A stretch of 64,000 nt of DNA. It comes from Pyricularia pennisetigena (Eukaryota; Ascomycota; Sordariomycetes; Magnaporthales; Pyriculariaceae). Positions within the stretch are counted from its first letter, which is position 1, and the number at the start of each line of letters is the position of its first letter. Below, piece by piece: positions 22,433 through 33,619 of the stretch. The notes under the pieces were generated by a model that did no database searches, was not told the origin of the DNA, and saw only the letters and a list, made by a program, of their open reading frames with translations. The position numbers were made by a program, and so were the translations under genes. The stretch is from assembly GCF_004337985.1 (NCBI RefSeq), contig NW_021940918.1, forward strand, positions 3,317,014-3,381,013. The letters are read 5' to 3'.

Positions 22433-24930
22433 ATGCTATTTAATAGCAAAGCACCTAATTATTTATGGGGTGAGGTTTTATTAACCGCTGTATACCTATA
22501 CAATAACACCCTATATACAGTTTTAAATATGCAAACGCCAGCCAATACATTTCACAATATAAATGAAAATAATATAAGTAATAATGCAATTTACGTAAAT
22601 AACTATACACAATTTTGGGGATATATTATTTATTATAACGATAACCATAATAAAAAGAAACTTAAACCTCGAAATAAAATTGGTATTTTAGTAGGTTTTA
22701 CACCCAATATAAAAATATATAAAATATGGGACCCATATAAAAGGAAATGTCTCCTGGTCGGGGATATTACCTTTATAACGGATAAGTTTTATGCATATAT
22801 AAACAACGAAAATACCAATATAAATAATATAAACGAGGTCGAATTCTCTTTACCAGATTTCGAAGTAAATCCAATAAATAATTTAAATATAAATAAAAAT
22901 AATAACGTTGATAAAAATAACATTAATAACGTTAATAACGCGAATAACGTTAATAATGCTGATAAAAACAACCTTATTACCAATAACAATAATCCCCAAG
23001 GAGCTAACAATTCGTCTATAAAAATAAATATAAAAAATAAACCCCCAATAAATTCTGCAAAATATAAAATATATAATAACGTTCTATTTACGATACGTGA
23101 TATCAATAAATCGTTAAAATTTAATTTTAACGAAAATAATTACGTATTAATAACAAATTCGTTAATAAAACCGAATACCTATAAACAAGCCATGGAAAGC
23201 CAAGATTGGGAAAATTGGCTGCAGGCTTGCAAAGACGAAAATAATAGCTTAACAGAATCCAATACCTTTATTATAACGGATTTACCTCCAAATAAAATAG
23301 CTATAACTGGGCGCTGGGTTTTTAAAAAAAAAGCCCTTAAATAATATAAAGAATATTCGTTTTATTACGGATATTAATAAACGGTATCGCTATAAAGCCA
23401 AATGGGTAATACAGGGATTCCACCAAATTATGGGTGTTAATTACCTGGATACCTTTTCTACAACTTATAGAACAGAAACCTGGCATATATTTATAATGCT
23501 AGCATTACATAAAGGGTGGTACGTCATTTAATATGACGTTAAAAACGCGTTTTTACACGCAAATATCGATACCGAAATATATATAAAGTTACCTACAGGG
23601 CTATATACAAATAAAAAGTATATAAACAAAGTGGGTAAATTAAATAAAACCCTGTATGGTTTAAAACAAGCGCCTAAATTTTGGTATAAATACTTTACCA
23701 AAACGCTGATAAAGTTAGGTTTTACTGTTTTCCCATACGACGAAGGCGTATATATAAACCAAAATAATAATAGCCAATTTTTTGGCATTATTATGGTTTG
23801 CCACGTCGACGATATTTTGGCATTTAATGCTAATTTATCGTTATTGGATATTCTTTATAAAGAATTATCCAAATATATAAAAATAGAATGTATAGGACCT
23901 GTATCCAATTTTTTAGGTAACAGGATAATTATAAATAAAAACAATAAAACCGCTTTTATTAGCCAGGAAGATTATACCAATAAAATATTGAATAAATTCA
24001 ATATTATAAATAACGAAAAACCTTTTACTATTCCGGGGGTACCAGGCTTGAAATTCGATATAAATAAACATACAGCTACATAAGAGGAAATCAAAGATTT
24101 CCAACAAAAAATAGGCCCTTTATTATATTTAGCAATAAAAAGCCGCCCAAATATAATATATTGCGCGTGCCTAACCGCCAGGTTTATGGCTAATCCTGGG
24201 GCTAAACATTTCAAGATTTGTGAAAATGTTTTTAAATATTTGCTAAAAAATCCCACTTTTGGCCTACAATTTAACGTTAACAATAACAAATCCAATAAAA
24301 ATAACGTTAACGAAAAGGTAATAAATAATATAAATAGCATAAATAATATATATAATATATATAACCTGCAGGATAAAAGCTAGAAAAATAACGATAATAG
24401 ATTATTTATTAAAGGATTTATAAACTTTAATTGGGTTAACGACCTAAATTAAAAACGTTCCATTACTGGATATATATTTAACCTGTCCAACGGTTATAAT
24501 ATAGGAAACGATAATAATATAATAAATTGGACTTTTCAACTTCAGAAAACGGTGGTTTTATCGTCGAATGAAGCTAAGTATATGGTTTTACGGGACGCCG
24601 ATAAAAAGCCATATATTTAAATAATATGCTAAATTATATAAACAATATTTCAAAATTAAGTTTTAACATTAAAACCCCTTTAATTATAGTAAAAAATACG
24701 TTTGCTATAAAGTTTTCGGAAAACCCGGAATTTTATAAAGATCTAAATATTTCGATATAATATATCATTTTAACCGCGAAACTATGAATAATAATTGAAT
24801 TAAGTTGAAATATATACTAACTAAATTAAATATAGCTAATTTTTTAACGAAATTAATACCCGGACCTTTATACAAAGATCTATTATCCTATGCAAATATT
24901 AATAACGGTGCGAAAAATAACGATAATTAA
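22433..24930 (+). pseudogene. Copia B reverse transcriptase and RNase H
   Basis: 22433-23344 covers the integrase tail (a W-E-x-x-x-x-A-x-Y-L-x-N region), a long Asn-rich linker, and the start of reverse transcriptase (ITGRWVFKKK). 23631-24083 contains LYGLKQAPKFWYKYF and MVCHVDDILAFN, the catalytic DD. RNase H follows with KTVVLSSNEAKYM near 24550 and a terminal LTKLIPGPLYKDLL block near 24850-24890, read through several stops. Frames change at about 23341, 24083 and 24382. Confidence 0.88.
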
Positions 24931-25000
24931 ATAAATAAATAAAATGTATCCATTTGATAATTTATTTATTATTTTATATAATAAACAAATTACGGGGGCA

Positions 25001-25661
25001 TGTGAATATAGTTAGCGCAGGGCTAATTATATTAGCTACCCTGCATCAACTTATAACGGCTAGCACGGGCTAATTTTATTAGCTACCCTGCATCGAATAA
25101 ATAAGTAAATAACAAATAAAACCTATACGCGTTTATATACATAAAGCTTTATATATTGCGTTTTTGTTCATAGTTTTAATAATAAAACAAATACATTATA
25201 TATAATCTAGCTTAATAGTATAATGCATGTACTATAATCTATATTATATATACGTTGTTAAAGTGCGTGGGTTCGAATCCCGTTATGGTCGCAGATTTTC
25301 TGTGCATATATAAGCAGAATAGGCCGTTAGGTTCAATGGGCCGTTAGGCTTAATAGGTCGGCAGGTTAGTTACATAAATACGGCCAAACTATGTGACGTG
25401 AACCCGCATTCCGGACATCCGGATCGAAAATCTGCACCTACGGATTCGAACACGTAATTCATAATTTAGCCTTAGATTTATTACCTTTATAACCTTTATC
25501 GATTCAACGATTTAACGAATCGATTGTGCAACAATAATATATTATTTCTATTACCCGTTAGCAGACGGTTATCTGCCATTTCAACGTTCCATCAGCCTTA
25601 TACGTGATCCATTTTCCCCGCGTTCAAGATTAAGCTTATCCTATCTCGTAACCTCCTCACA
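25001..25661 (+). repeat. Copia B 3' LTR
   Basis: A 661-bp LTR from TGTGAATATAG to CCTCCTCACA. It is directly preceded by a polypurine tract ending GGGGGCA. It directly abuts the gene-bearing DNA at 25662. Confidence 0.93.
25208..25281 (+). promoter_or_regulatory. tRNA-like A box and B box inside LTR
   Basis: TAGCTTAATAG (25208-25218) carries a G-to-A change in the A box; GGGTTCGAATCCC (25269-25281) is intact. Confidence 0.5.
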
Positions 25662-25942
25662 CAAAGGAGTGACATAAACGGACGGCATCCAGAATTTGTC
25701 TGCCTCTTCCTTCTGGTAATTCCACCCCTCTCCATTTTTGTCAATGCCCGTTATCATTTTTCAATATCTCAAGGGATTTGTAGTAGTTTTCTAGGTAAGT
25801 TCATGAGGTTTCAAACTCAGAAAATATCAATTATTGTTAAAAACAGCTCAAGGAGAGTTTACGTGCAGTAGGCATTCGTCATCGTCGGCGCGGCGATCCA
25901 GCAATCGAGAACAAAATCTGTGACCATTAAAACGACCCGTGT

Positions 25943-25976
<34 letters not shown>

Positions 25977-28345
25977 AGAGAGAGAGAGAGAGAGGTATGT
26001 CTTGGCTGTGGGAGATTTGCCGTAGCAGTTATCGTCGACTTGCCTTGCTTATGAACTCCATAAAATATCGCCACGTATTCGTTATATCGGTGTTATATAT
26101 TTCGGCCCTTGTTAATTAGATTCGTTGGATTATTTGGATATATTTTTTCTTTAGCTGACGAGCAGTTCCCTTCCGAGCCGTGAGCTGAGGCCTCGGAGGA
26201 AATCGTGCCGCTTTGTGCTGTCGACCGAATGTGCTTCTGCGATTCCCAGGGAATTTGTAGAAGAAAAATGGACGACGCTTGGAAAGTGCACTGGTTCCAT
26301 CCTGAATTTGGCTACATGCTCGCAACTAAACCCCAAATGTGAAAGATGCTTTTAGTCTCGTGCCGCTTCGAATTATCAGGGCCCAAAGGGTCAATGCATT
26401 CTCGATGGATGGAGTAGCTGATTTAATCAGGAGGCTAGCGACGCAGCGATTTCGGCGGCTTGACGGGAATGCCGCCCTCTCAAACTTGGCATTTCACTGG
26501 ATGTTTTGGAGCCTGGTCTTGTCATGGATGTTTCTTGTGAGGCGAGAAACATGATCGGGCTCGTGGCTGAATACACAAGAACGTGCAGATCTCGACATGT
26601 AGGCGNAAAAAAAAAAGCCAAATGGCTAAAGATCTTTGAGTGGTTCAAGATTTTCAGAGCGAGAATAAAAAAAAAGTCAATGATGAACTGGTTGAGATGG
26701 GTGGCAGTGGCTGAATTGACGCAACTTGCAGCCTTGAAATGCAACATAAGACGGTTGCAAACTGTTTTTAGAACATCAAAGTAATTGCGAGAATACGGCA
26801 CGGTAGTGGAGGCCAGGGTCGTGAATGGGGGACTTTCGAATTTGCATAAGATCAAATTGGAACAGACCCCCACATTACGTTTACCGCTGAACAGGTATAT
26901 CTGACAGCGAGGAATTTTACGCCTCTGTTTCAACTCGACTTACGGAAAAAAATATTTATTTGGCAGAGTCCACGGGGAAACAAATCCGGTCCATGAAAAT
27001 ATTTAACTCATTTGGTTATTTCATTCATTTTTATTGCCGAAACAGAGCCTGTTGATAAAAGCAAGTGAACAGCAGACCTTGGTGAGCTTCGGGGACCAAG
27101 CCGGAGGTTGAATGCTTCCACTAAGAAAAAAGAAAAGAAAAAGAAAAAAAAAACTTTACTTACCGACAGGCACCTTCCTTCCGCAAATTCTTGAGTGGAG
27201 ACCCAAAAAGGAAAATGTCGGCATCAGAGCTCTTCTTAGAAGAGAGGATTGGGTGTGTCAGCCATCGCGGAAAGCTTCCCAGACATCATAAATAATGACC
27301 ATTGACAGGCAAGGGAGAGTGCGTAGACGTGATTCGATGGTACGAAGCTCGTCTATTTCGGTACGAACTCGTTCACTCATTGGGTCAATCTAAGAACGGC
27401 CAGCGAATTAGTGCCACCTATTTTCAGCTGCGCCGAAAGCAAACATGCAGTGCGCAGCTCACGTCATCCCACCTCCGGTCGGGAATTCCCAGTAGGATGG
27501 CCGACTTTAATCAGCAGCTGCAGGCAGTTGAAGGGACTACATCCCTGCTGACATGGGTGCGCTTGGGGGGAATCTATTGTGGCCACGGGGTTCTTGCTTG
27601 TCCCCCGGAAAGAACAGCTCCCGCGCGAAGCAAAAAAATAAATGTGGGCTTTGCCTTGAAAGAGAGCTAGGCTCCGCCTGTGTACTGCCCCGCTGCGCAA
27701 GTTCCGTTCATTTTAGCTTCGCGCCTCGACAGTTATGGTAAGCCCGCTGATCACATTTCACCGTCCATCGACCTGCACTTAGCGCCCGTACTCTTTTCTT
27801 TTCTCCATTTTGTTTCCTCCGACCGATTCCTGAGATTCCGAGTCTTAGAAAAAGGATTGACTGTGTATTGAGTGGTCAAACGTGGGCAAGTAATTCATCA
27901 TCCCCTAAGAGTCCACACTTCCACTACTACGAGGACCGATCATAACATCGACCCACAAACTCAGTCTAACATTCTGCTACGGCCCTTACGACCGCTAGAC
28001 ACGCGACAAAACACCACGCTACTGAGACTAAACACGCCGTTAAAAACGAGGGCATGCAGCCTTATCCATAGCTTCCTACAGCCGCGCGCAAGCCATCTGG
28101 TCAGACGCGTATCGACATTGTTGCTCGTTTCGCACAGCAGACGGCGCCAGTGACCCAACTTGAGCACCTCGCGCAACCCTCGTTGGAAACTAAGGGCTAC
28201 GCCAAGTTGTAGGGGTATTTCTGTAATCAACCTGCCATCCTCTGCTCTGTTGCAGCTAGGATCGTAATCTGTCTTTTTTTCTCATATTGCCCGCAAGGGA
28301 GAAACAAACACAAACGACATATTAAGCCTAATAACAACGAAAATC
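25662..28345. other. Intergenic DNA at the repeat/gene boundary
   Basis: Composition changes to about balanced GC from 25662. No convincing gene is seen: the longest frames (122 and 168 codons) lack family resemblance and overlap each other. An ambiguous base sits at 26606. The pyrimidine-rich stretch at about 27790-28345 is probably the promoter and 5' leader of the gene starting at 28346. Confidence 0.6.
25941..25994 (+). repeat. Poly-A followed by (GA)n microsatellite
   Basis: About 31 A followed by about 11 GA units. It could be the tail of an old retrotransposed copy, but no body is recognisable. Confidence 0.9.
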
Positions 28346-29752
28346 ATGGTTCTACGCAAGAAGGAAGTCTATACGACCATCACGCCCATCCCGGGGTTCA
28401 TCCCACGCCAGCTGGCCATCGATATCCTTCACTCGCACTCAGAGGTCATAACTTTAAACCCTCTCGTCCTTGACCACAAGGCGATTCCTGCGCCCCGCGA
28501 TGCCGCCTCGGACGAGTTCTATAGCACCTGGTATGAGATAACGGAGCGCATCCAGTACATACCTGGCATTGGCAAGATGGGCTCGGGAAAGATCAACTTC
28601 AACGGCTGCTTCCACGATATGCCTTGGGGCTTGCAGACGCATATCTATGCTCCGATGAACGTCGATTTGCGAAACAAGTACCGCATTGCCGGCAACCAGC
28701 CCGGCATTGAACCTCCCGAGCCGCCCGAGATCGGTATGGCCGCGCTCGGAGTTCCTAGCGACGGCCTCTACCTGCGAGAAGATATTGAGATTAAATGCAA
28801 CGTGGCCGTCGTTGGGTTTGTAAAGGCTGAGCTCAAAAAGGCAAGCAAGGAGATGGTCCAGCGCATCATCAAGAAGGCCGAGTTGCTGGATGCAGGAGTG
28901 CTACAAGGAATGATTGAGGATGGGAAGCTCAAGACCATTAACCCGGCCGACAGGTCCAACACCGTTAGATCGGCCAATACTCACAGAACCATTGGGACCT
29001 CGCCTTCAATAATGGCCGGCGTTGGTTCACCACAACCCAGTCCGACTATGTCTCACCACAGCACACATGGCAGCCCAGCTATTCCTTACACAATACCTCG
29101 ACCACAATCCACGATGTACGGCAGGCCAGGGACGGCAGGGTCGGCCGGCGGACACGCGTCGCCTCCGCAAAGCCATCATCATGAGCTCTGTTCCGGTCAG
29201 AAAGCTTCCGCCCCACAACAGGAGATCATCATGGAGCTGCCTGGTGATTTCTATCACCCTCTTCAACAGTTCCCACGTCTTCTGTCACCGGTGCAGCAGC
29301 AGCAGCAGCAAGGGTCCCCTCGCGGGTCACTCGCCTCATCTTCACCACCACCGTCTGCAGGCCTCAGCAGCGACAGGCATGTATCCTCAGTTTCCTCACA
29401 GGGAAGGTGGTCAGAGCAGCAAAACTCGGTGTCGCGGCCAAATTCCTTTACAAGTGATCTTGGTCCGGACCAAAAGGCCAGCTTTGCGTCGGACCTGACC
29501 ACGCACAACGAGACTGCCGAGGAACACCGCGAAAATACACTCAAGACGCTGGATAGCTCACTAAAGACGCCACCTCTTCCGTCTCAGCAGACTCAACAAC
29601 AACAACAACAACAACACGCACCCAAAGGGTACACCTATAATCCAGCCGATTATGCCAAAGTGTCATCGCCGGTGCAGTCCAATTCCAAGTTTCCTGGGAG
29701 CGGAGGCTACAACATTACATACAAGCAGCAACAGCAGCGGTATGGGTATTAG
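28346..29752 (+). CDS. DUF7053-type fungal protein
   Basis: A single-exon frame encodes 468 aa. Residues 1-about 195 form the conserved part: VLRKKEVYTTITPIPGFIPR at the start, GKINFNGCFHDMPWGLQTHI in the middle, and a closing helix ending LKTINPADRS. This pattern is, as far as I recall, that of the fungus-restricted DUF7053 family, whose function is not known. The carboxy-terminal half (200-468) is disordered and rich in Ser, Pro and Gln, with polyQ tracts near residues 318, 420 and 458. There is no signal peptide or membrane segment, so a cytoplasmic or nuclear location is likely. The ATG has an A at -3 context (AAATCATGG) and no upstream in-frame extension. The next gene is convergent, 426 bp away. 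Confidence 0.9.
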   Translation: MVLRKKEVYTTITPIPGFIPRQLAIDILHSHSEVITLNPLVLDHKAIPAPRDAASDEFYSTWYEITERIQYIPGIGKMGSGKINFNGCFHDMPWGLQTHIYAPMNVDLRNKYRIAGNQPGIEPPEPPEIGMAALGVPSDGLYLREDIEIKCNVAVVGFVKAELKKASKEMVQRIIKKAELLDAGVLQGMIEDGKLKTINPADRSNTVRSANTHRTIGTSPSIMAGVGSPQPSPTMSHHSTHGSPAIPYTIPRPQSTMYGRPGTAGSAGGHASPPQSHHHELCSGQKASAPQQEIIMELPGDFYHPLQQFPRLLSPVQQQQQQGSPRGSLASSSPPPSAGLSSDRHVSSVSSQGRWSEQQNSVSRPNSFTSDLGPDQKASFASDLTTHNETAEEHRENTLKTLDSSLKTPPLPSQQTQQQQQQQHAPKGYTYNPADYAKVSSPVQSNSKFPGSGGYNITYKQQQQRYGY

Positions 29753-30178
29753 GTAGATGTTTCTTTAGCATATCGAAGCAACGCATTTGATTTGGATTGC
29801 ACAGCCATACCTCGGTTGGCAAAGGGAAGACTCTAATATCTACATCACAGCGGGGAAAGCCTTGGGGACAATTTGGACCTACCCCTTTTCTCAATGCCCG
29901 GATTTACTCTATCTCTCTCTCTCTCTCTCTCTCTCTATTCGACTGATTTATTATTATCTACACAGAAAAAAGGGTGGTTTGAGCATCAAGGGAACTTTGC
30001 ACAGGCTTTGGACAGCGTTTTCATTTTTTGAACAATTTTGGAGATACCTTTTCGCGCAATATCATACTGATCACGACCATTTAAAGATCATCTTTTCTTT
30101 ATTGGCCAACATACTTCATCTCATGATACTCTAAATTCGCTGCTACCTCATCCGCTCTGCCTTGATAGCTCCAACAAC
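29753..30178. repeat. Convergent 3' region with (CT)n microsatellite
   Basis: Holds both 3' untranslated regions. A (TC)n run of about 12 units is at 29912-29936. Nothing else recognised. Confidence 0.6.
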
Positions 30179-30945
30179 TTAGTCAGAGTCCTCTCCCACC
30201 TCGTCAGCCTTCTCCTCACCACCCTGAGCATTGGCAAACACCCTGCAGGCCTTCTCAAAGGCCGCTGCCCGGCGCGCCTCGAGTGCGTCGGCCTCCGCCT
30301 TCATTTCTGCCGGGGCCTTGGACTGGAGGAGGTTTGAAAGCTCCTTGCTGACGGCGTCGGTCTTTGCGATGTTGCGCTTGACCATGCCTGTTCAAGCAAA
30401 ATATCTGATGTCAGTGGATCCTCGGTTGTTGTTGAGAGGGGTAAAGAATCATTGGCTTCTATGAATTTAGAGAGGACATGGTTACGAACCGCCAATGCGC
30501 AGCTCGTTGAATCGAGCCTGGGCGGCGATGAGCTGCTTGAGCTGGTCCTCGGTCAAATCGACAATGTGCTGCATCTTGCTCAGGATGGCCCTGCTCTCCT
30601 CCATGCTAGGATCTGAGCCCTATGTTTTGTGGTACTGAGTCAGTACTCTTTTGTATCTCATATTGCTCACCTCTTGGAGCTTGTAACCCAGTTGTGATAT
30701 CAAAGGGCACCAGGGGATCCCTGGCTGTGCTTTTGTTGGGGGTTGAGGAGACACAAAAGGAGAGCGTGACGTACATCGTACTCTGCCATGGACTTCTTGA
30801 TCTCGGAGCAGATGGCGTTGCTCTTGCTCTGCAGCTTGAGGACGTCGCTGAGCTTCATGTCGGATCCCTTGGCGGCGATCTTATTGGCCTTGCCGAGCTT
30901 GCGCTCGAGGTTGCTAATGTGCTTCATGGACTGGGCGACAGACAT
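30179..30945 (-). CDS. Small coiled-coil protein of unknown function (169 aa, three exons)
   Basis: Exons on the minus strand are 30945-30775, 30619-30490 and 30387-30179; splicing keeps frame (171+130+209 nt = 170 codons with stop). Donors read GTACGT and GTTCGT, acceptors TAG and CAG. The protein is almost wholly charged helix: residues 1-57 (MSVAQSMKHISNLERKLG...), 58-101 (MEESRAILSKMQHIVDL...) and 102-169 (SKELSNLLQSKAP..., then an acidic tail GEEKADEVGEDSD). There is no signal peptide and no membrane segment. I do not recognise a family; a structural or complex-subunit role is possible but unproven. The second donor (GTTCGT) is the weakest splice call. Confidence 0.75.
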
Positions 30946-31471
30946 GTTTGCGGTTTTTTATGGGGGTTGTTGATGCTAGAGCTGGTGAGGGTATGGTGGT
31001 TCCGTATATGTTGAGTTCTATTCCTTTGGCCTGTAGTTTGTTTGATAGCTGAATGATGTAGTAGAAGTCGGAATCAACCCAGCTTGTTCACGTCAGCGGA
31101 TGCTTTATATACAAGTTCAAGTGTGTTGATAGATGCCCTCTGTGCGTAGGCTAGCTATGCCTATAGCAATCCTTCCCTGCCATGTGCGGCAGAGAGCCGA
31201 GGTTTACCTCACTTGGCGTAGCTCATAATTGTGTTTATTTTTAAACCATGGGCTCGAGCTCTGACGTCCCGTCAGACGAATCAGCAAGGTTTCTACGGTC
31301 TTAACTATCGGAGCATCGAGCACGGGATCATCCCAACTTACATCTCCTCCCGCGCGCGCAAGGATAGCCACAATTACGACAGATTCTCAGACGTTCGCAG
31401 CAAAACTCACGTGGGAGTGATACGTCTCTTTTCGTCTTTTGCCTGCACGCTCGACTCTCCAAATCTCCGTC

Positions 31472-31807
31472 ATGGAAACTATTGCCGGCATGATCGTAGC
31501 CTGCCCTTTCCAAACGCGGATATTGGGTTTGAGGATGGCCTTGCCCGAGGTATAGACGCCAACCAATAGCCGGCCGCGGAATGAACCTTTTCTGTATCAG
31601 CAAGCCAACTTTCGTGGCGGGATGACGAAGTGGTTTGGCCGAAAGTTAGCCGTGGCAGTGTATATGCTGCCGATTATGTTAGAGGGCTTTGGGACGAACG
31701 GCAAATTGGAAGTGAAATGGTATGTTTTATTCTTTTTTCCTCTGCTATTTTCGACCTAGTCTCGAATAGCTAGCATATGCAGCACGGCATCTTGGCCCCC
31801 AGCATGA
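31472..31807 (+). CDS. Tentative small gene, 73 aa, three exons
   Basis: Possible exons are 31472-31549, 31601-31719 and 31783-31807, with donors GTATAG and GTATGT and acceptors CAG. The protein would begin METIAGMIVACPFQTRI and continue with a helical segment FGRKLAVAVYMLPIML, so it could be a small mitochondrial or membrane protein. A pyrimidine-rich leader precedes the ATG (CCGTCATGG). No family is recognised and all signals are weak; it may be chance. It lies between two minus-strand genes. Confidence 0.28.
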
Positions 31808-32005
31808 TATGATGGCCTGGAATTATCACTTTCGTATGGCCAGCCTGTTCTTGTAGCTATATGTGGCAACAGAAAAGAGATGAAAGAACAGCGTAATGGC
31901 AAGAAAGCACAGCTCAAATATTCACTGCCGGCTACCATGGTACATATCAAGGAAAGAGCTCAGACAAAAAATGACAAGGATGCATGGCAAAAGTATAATC
32001 AAACA

Positions 32006-33619
32006 TCAGAAACCCAGAATTTTGTTGGCACTTTCCAGAACGCTCCCTACTCCAAGGGGAGCTTCATCTGGCACTAACAGCCTCCTCAGTCCCATTGCTT
32101 GCAACCCTTGCAAGCCCAGGTGCTCCGCGGCATACTCCGCAGTAGGCCGATCAACATGCCGCGATTCACCTTTGCCACCAGGGAAATCGGGAGCGGGCGT
32201 CCCGTCCAGAAAAGCTTGTCTCTGGGCGGCGAGGTACTGGGCATTTTGCTCTGTGACTGGACAGACCGGTATGTAAAGAACGCTAGAGTCGGACTGGCCG
32301 TTGTGAACATGGTCTACAGCGTGAATGGCTTTAGAAGGAAATTTTATTAGCTTGAATCCTTTACAAGACCAAGTAAAGGGTTCTTCCGTAGACTCACTAT
32401 CGCAATGCCAAACCACATAGTCGCCAGGCTTGACTTTGGGGACATGAACCATGGTCCTGGCAAGTTCGAGATGAGGGTGCAGCTCAGCACGGGGGAACTC
32501 CTGGCCCCTACCAGGGGTTGCGCCTTGCAGATCCGAGTTCATATCTTGACTTCGCGCGAGCACCCAGTTGTCGGGATGCAAAAACTCCCCCGTCTCGACC
32601 CCGTAAGTCCCGAAATTAGCAGGTGCCCTGACTGGCTGGAAGAATGGCCTCAGGAGCATATATGCAACGGCAAGCTTTACACCGGGGTACACCTTCAGAG
32701 TACCCTCGTAGGCACCGCTGTGGCTCATGCTGAGCCAGCCTTGGAGGGCGCGGAACATTGAACACGCGCCTAGCCCGTTGTAGTTGTTTTGACGCGCATC
32801 TATGCGTGCTCCTGCATCCCACATGTCAAAAGTCGCACCGTCCCAGTTGCCTTTGAATACCTCATCGTACACCTTGCCCACGCCGTACCCATGCCGCTCC
32901 CAGCGCTCGACGCTGCCTCCGTCTTGATGCGGACCGAGAGCAAAGGAGGCATCTCCGGGCTGGCGTATACGCAGACGATCCGCATACGAGAGTGGCGTCG
33001 ACAAGTTGATCAGCTGGTCATGACCTGCCGTCCAGAGACCCTCAAGAAGAGCACGTTGGGTGCGCAGGAGATTTGGGTGACCTCTGGCTTTGACCTGAGG
33101 GGCGCTCCAGTACAGCTCGAAAACCTGTCGGTCGTGGGCTGGGAAGCCTCTGGTGTCTGGATTCTTGCGGATGTACTGTTCAAGGTCGTTCTTATAGGCC
33201 CTCGCTTCGGCCTCGGGTATCACGCCGCGGACGACAGCGACGCCCCGTTTTTGGATCTCGTCCCTGAGCTCTGGGAGGTGTGAGTCGAGCGCACTGTATT
33301 CCAGCTCGGGAACGATAGATAATCTTTTCCGGACGATCATGTCGTTTTCGGTTTTGAGAGCGGCCAGGAGACGTTTCCAACTAGCCTCGATCTCCTTTTC
33401 GCGCCCGGCTATTAGTGATATCTTCAGCTCACGATAGCGGTCAGGTAAAGGCTCCTCCTTTTGACCTGCGAGCGACGCAAACGCATCTGATATGTCGCCT
33501 TCTCGCTTCGGGTTGGCGGGTGCCGCTGCAGCCATGCTGGCAATTTTCCTGAGAGTGCTTGCCAACCTAGTGGGCGACACGGAGGCCCTTGGCCGAAGAC
33601 CACACAAAGAGGAGTACAT
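32006..33619 (-). CDS. DUF1479 protein, putative Fe(II)/2-oxoglutarate dioxygenase
   Basis: Two exons: 33619-32398 and 32328-32006, giving 514 aa. The 69-bp intron (32397-32329, GTGAGT...AAG) is a multiple of three without a stop, so an unspliced reading stays open; splicing restores WHCDTIHAVDHVHNG, the family's metal-site block. The first half of the site is HQDGGS (H about 231, D about 233), the second His about 410. DUF1479 proteins (E. coli YbiU type) have the double-stranded beta-helix fold; substrate unknown. Start: the chosen ATG gives a basic, Ser/Arg-rich, acid-free leader (YSSLCGLRPRASVSPTRL) that could target mitochondria. Alternatives are ATGs at 33712 (longer) and 33535 (no leader). 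Confidence 0.88.
   Translation of the reverse strand: MYSSLCGLRPRASVSPTRLASTLRKIASMAAAAPANPKREGDISDAFASLAGQKEEPLPDRYRELKISLIAGREKEIEASWKRLLAALKTENDMIVRKRLSIVPELEYSALDSHLPELRDEIQKRGVAVVRGVIPEAEARAYKNDLEQYIRKNPDTRGFPAHDRQVFELYWSAPQVKARGHPNLLRTQRALLEGLWTAGHDQLINLSTPLSYADRLRIRQPGDASFALGPHQDGGSVERWERHGYGVGKVYDEVFKGNWDGATFDMWDAGARIDARQNNYNGLGACSMFRALQGWLSMSHSGAYEGTLKVYPGVKLAVAYMLLRPFFQPVRAPANFGTYGVETGEFLHPDNWVLARSQDMNSDLQGATPGRGQEFPRAELHPHLELARTMVHVPKVKPGDYVVWHCDSESTEEPFTWSCKGFKLIKFPSKAIHAVDHVHNGQSDSSVLYIPVCPVTEQNAQYLAAQRQAFLDGTPAPDFPGGKGESRHVDRPTAEYAAEHLGLQGLQAMGLRRLLVPDEAPLGVGSVLESANKILGF

Larger units (their letters stand above)
17667..25661 (+). mobile_element. Copia B: Ty1/copia retrotransposon with nested insertion
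   Basis: Same family as copia A in opposite orientation. It spans 7,995 bp including a 1,837-bp Mutator-like insertion plus its 9-bp duplication; without these it is 6,149 bp, nearly identical in size to copia A (6,151). It has a 642-bp 5' LTR, a primer-binding site, gag, integrase, reverse transcriptase, RNase H, a G-rich polypurine tract (about 24993-24999) and a 661-bp 3' LTR. The flanks (AGATT before, CAAAG after) do not match, so the target duplication is lost or the ends come from different copies. The polyprotein is broken by stops but less so than in copia A. Confidence 0.92.

Noticed and set aside
5300..25661. CRISPR array or prokaryotic-type operon suspected from repeats
   Set aside because: The repeats are LTRs and transposon ends in a eukaryotic genome with introns; there is no regular short repeat-spacer pattern.
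25941..25994. Poly-A tract considered as the tail of a LINE or processed gene
   Set aside because: No reverse transcriptase or gene-like body upstream and no target duplication; most simply a microsatellite.
26427..26933. 168-codon minus-strand frame in the intergenic DNA after the repeat block
   Set aside because: Contains an ambiguous base and a poly-T-derived stretch, has no family pattern, and is overlapped by an equally open opposite frame.
27302..27670. 122-codon plus-strand frame before the DUF7053-type gene
   Set aside because: No recognisable domain, unusual composition and no splice or leader signals; probably chance.
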